64,000 bases of DNA, from contig NZ_JAOTIF010000007.1 of assembly GCF_025628885.1 (NCBI RefSeq), forward strand, positions 62,001 through 126,000, written 5' to 3'. This DNA is from Paraflavisolibacter caeni. GTDB taxonomy: Bacteria > Bacteroidota > Bacteroidia > Chitinophagales > Chitinophagaceae. Below the pieces are notes generated by a model, which saw only the letters and a list, made by a program, of their open reading frames with translations, made no database searches and was not told where the DNA came from. The position numbers and the translations under genes are program-made. Positions within the stretch are counted from its first letter, which is position 1; each line of letters begins with the position of its first letter. Shown here piece by piece: positions 62,913-64,000 of this stretch.

Positions 62913-64000
62913 TGAAACAAATTCAAACAGATGTTTTAATAGTTGGCAGTGGCCCTATTGGCGCAACGTATGCACGCTTGATCAAAGATGCTCTTCCGGA
63001 TACAAAAATCCTAATGATTGAGAAGGGGCCTAGGCTTACTGGTAAAGCGGGAATGCATGTGAAGAATATCGAAGACGATCAGGAACGGGAAAGGGCACAA
63101 ATACTTTCGCAGGGACCGCATCAAAAGCCGTATCCATTGATTACGGTTACAGAGCGAGCTAACGCAGTCAATATGGGTGAATTGAGCATTGACCTATTAG
63201 GAAGGCCGGGTACTCACCTTGTATCAGAAAATGCAGAAGACCTGAAGGCCAATGAAATGCCTGCAGCTTCCTGCTCAACCAATGTAGGTGGCATGGCAGC
63301 GCACTGGACATGTGCCTGTCCAAGGCCAGGGAATGCAGAGCGGATTCCGTTTATACCTGATGTTGAAATGGACCAGGCACTTACAAAGGCAGAAAAGCTG
63401 CTATGTGTTACCCAATCAGCTTTTCCGGAAAGTGCAGAAGGTTTGGCTATTCAAAAAGTTTTGGGCGATATTTTTAATGAGCAGCTTACCAGTGGCAGGA
63501 AGGTGCAACCAATGCCACTGGCTTGTATCACAAATGAAAAAGGAGAGCGGTATTGGGTTGGTCCTGACGTTATTCTGGGCGACCTAGCAGAGCCCGGATA
63601 TGCCGGTAATTTTGAATTGCGAGATCAAACTATCTGTCGACAACTTTATAAGGAAGACGGTCATGTTACTGGCGCACTGATCGAACATCTTCCTTCCGGA
63701 ACAAGAGAAGAAGTGAAAGCAAAGCTGGTAATTGTGGCCTGCGATGCCTTACGTACGCCGCAATTGCTGTGGGCATCGGGTATTCGACCAAAAGCTTTGG
63801 GACATTACCTGAATGAGCATCCTTTCATCTTCTGCTTTGTTGAATTAAAAGATGACCTGGTTGATACCACGCTTGGCAAACGGTACGATCAGTCTAGCCG
63901 AACAGAGCCAACCATAGGTGTCTTCTTGGTACCTTTTGATGATCCGGGCCATCCGTTTCATGCCCAAATTATGCACATGGATGTGTCGCCGTTGAAAATT
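62912..64000 (+). CDS. GMC/pyranose-oxidase-like FAD oxidoreductase (3' partial)
   Basis: The frame is open for 363 codons to the end of the window. The N-terminal FAD motif is VGSGPIGATYARL (G12-x-G14-x-x-G17). NVGGMAAHWT (residues 124-133) matches the GGMxTHWT segment of pyranose oxidases, in which the histidine (here H131) carries the flavin covalently. LGHYLNEHPF-like sequence follows. Relatives among bacterial C-glycoside 3-oxidases oxidise O3 of the sugar, the step needed before C-C cleavage. The gene starts on the overlap TGATG with the preceding isomerase. The C-terminal catalytic His lies beyond the window. Confidence 0.85.
   Translation, partial: MKQIQTDVLIVGSGPIGATYARLIKDALPDTKILMIEKGPRLTGKAGMHVKNIEDDQERERAQILSQGPHQKPYPLITVTERANAVNMGELSIDLLGRPGTHLVSENAEDLKANEMPAASCSTNVGGMAAHWTCACPRPGNAERIPFIPDVEMDQALTKAEKLLCVTQSAFPESAEGLAIQKVLGDIFNEQLTSGRKVQPMPLACITNEKGERYWVGPDVILGDLAEPGYAGNFELRDQTICRQLYKEDGHVTGALIEHLPSGTREEVKAKLVIVACDALRTPQLLWASGIRPKALGHYLNEHPFIFCFVELKDDLVDTTLGKRYDQSSRTEPTIGVFLVPFDDPGHPFHAQIMHMDVSPLKI

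Overview
The window comes from a Bacteroidota genome, probably the Chitinophagaceae or a near relative. The grounds are a SusC/SusD pair run by an ECF sigma factor and a FecR-type anti-sigma, DUF4249 and DUF4974 proteins, a CbpA/CbpM pair, moderate-to-low GC by eye, and Bacteroidetes-style -7 boxes (TAnnTTTG) ahead of several genes. Family assignment is an inference. Nearly everything is on the + strand. No rRNA, tRNA, CRISPR array or intact transposase was seen.

Region 1 (1-8.1 kb) is mixed. It holds the 3' part of a propeller/triple-tyrosine sensor with a LuxR-type HTH, a TonB-dependent receptor with a DUF4249 lipoprotein, cbpA/cbpM on the minus strand, a GNAT acetyltransferase and two small unknown genes. 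Region 2 (8.1-9.8 kb) is a secreted GH1 beta-glucosidase. Its promoter, leader and first codons match those of three TonB receptors further downstream. Region 3 (9.8-28.9 kb) is a complete polysaccharide utilisation locus: ECF sigma, FecR, SusC with an STN signalling domain, SusD, then GH35, a parallel beta-helix protein, GH3, GH43 and GH2. It lies between two near-identical terminators.

Region 4 (29-38.4 kb) has a siderophore-receptor-like TonB receptor, a GH106 alpha-L-rhamnosidase, a secreted esterase, a truncated Tat-signal gene, an AraC regulator and a block of degenerate short repeats. Region 5 (38.4-52.5 kb) is a second receptor of this type followed by a long catabolic run: extradiol (VOC) dioxygenase, C-C hydrolase-like alpha/beta hydrolase, HisD-family dehydrogenase, SDR, FAH hydrolase, SMP-30 lactonase, ABM protein, metal-dependent cyclase/hydrolase, malic enzyme, FAD aromatic hydroxylase, an internally deleted quinoprotein dehydrogenase and another SDR. 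Region 6 (53.4-64 kb) has a paralogous AraC regulator, a third such receptor, an MFS transporter, two TIM-barrel/DUF6379 pairs resembling the alpha and beta subunits of C-glycoside deglycosidase, a third TIM-barrel isomerase and the start of a pyranose-oxidase-like GMC oxidoreductase.

Read together, regions 2 and 4-6 look like one regulon for plant phenolic glycosides. Receptors import the compound or its fragments, GH106 and GH1 remove O-linked rhamnose and glucose, the GMC enzyme oxidises the C-linked sugar, the TIM-barrel/DUF6379 enzymes break the sugar-aryl C-C bond, and the region 5 enzymes hydroxylate and open the aromatic ring. Individual family calls are mostly firm. The joint pathway, the substrate and the AraC control are inference.
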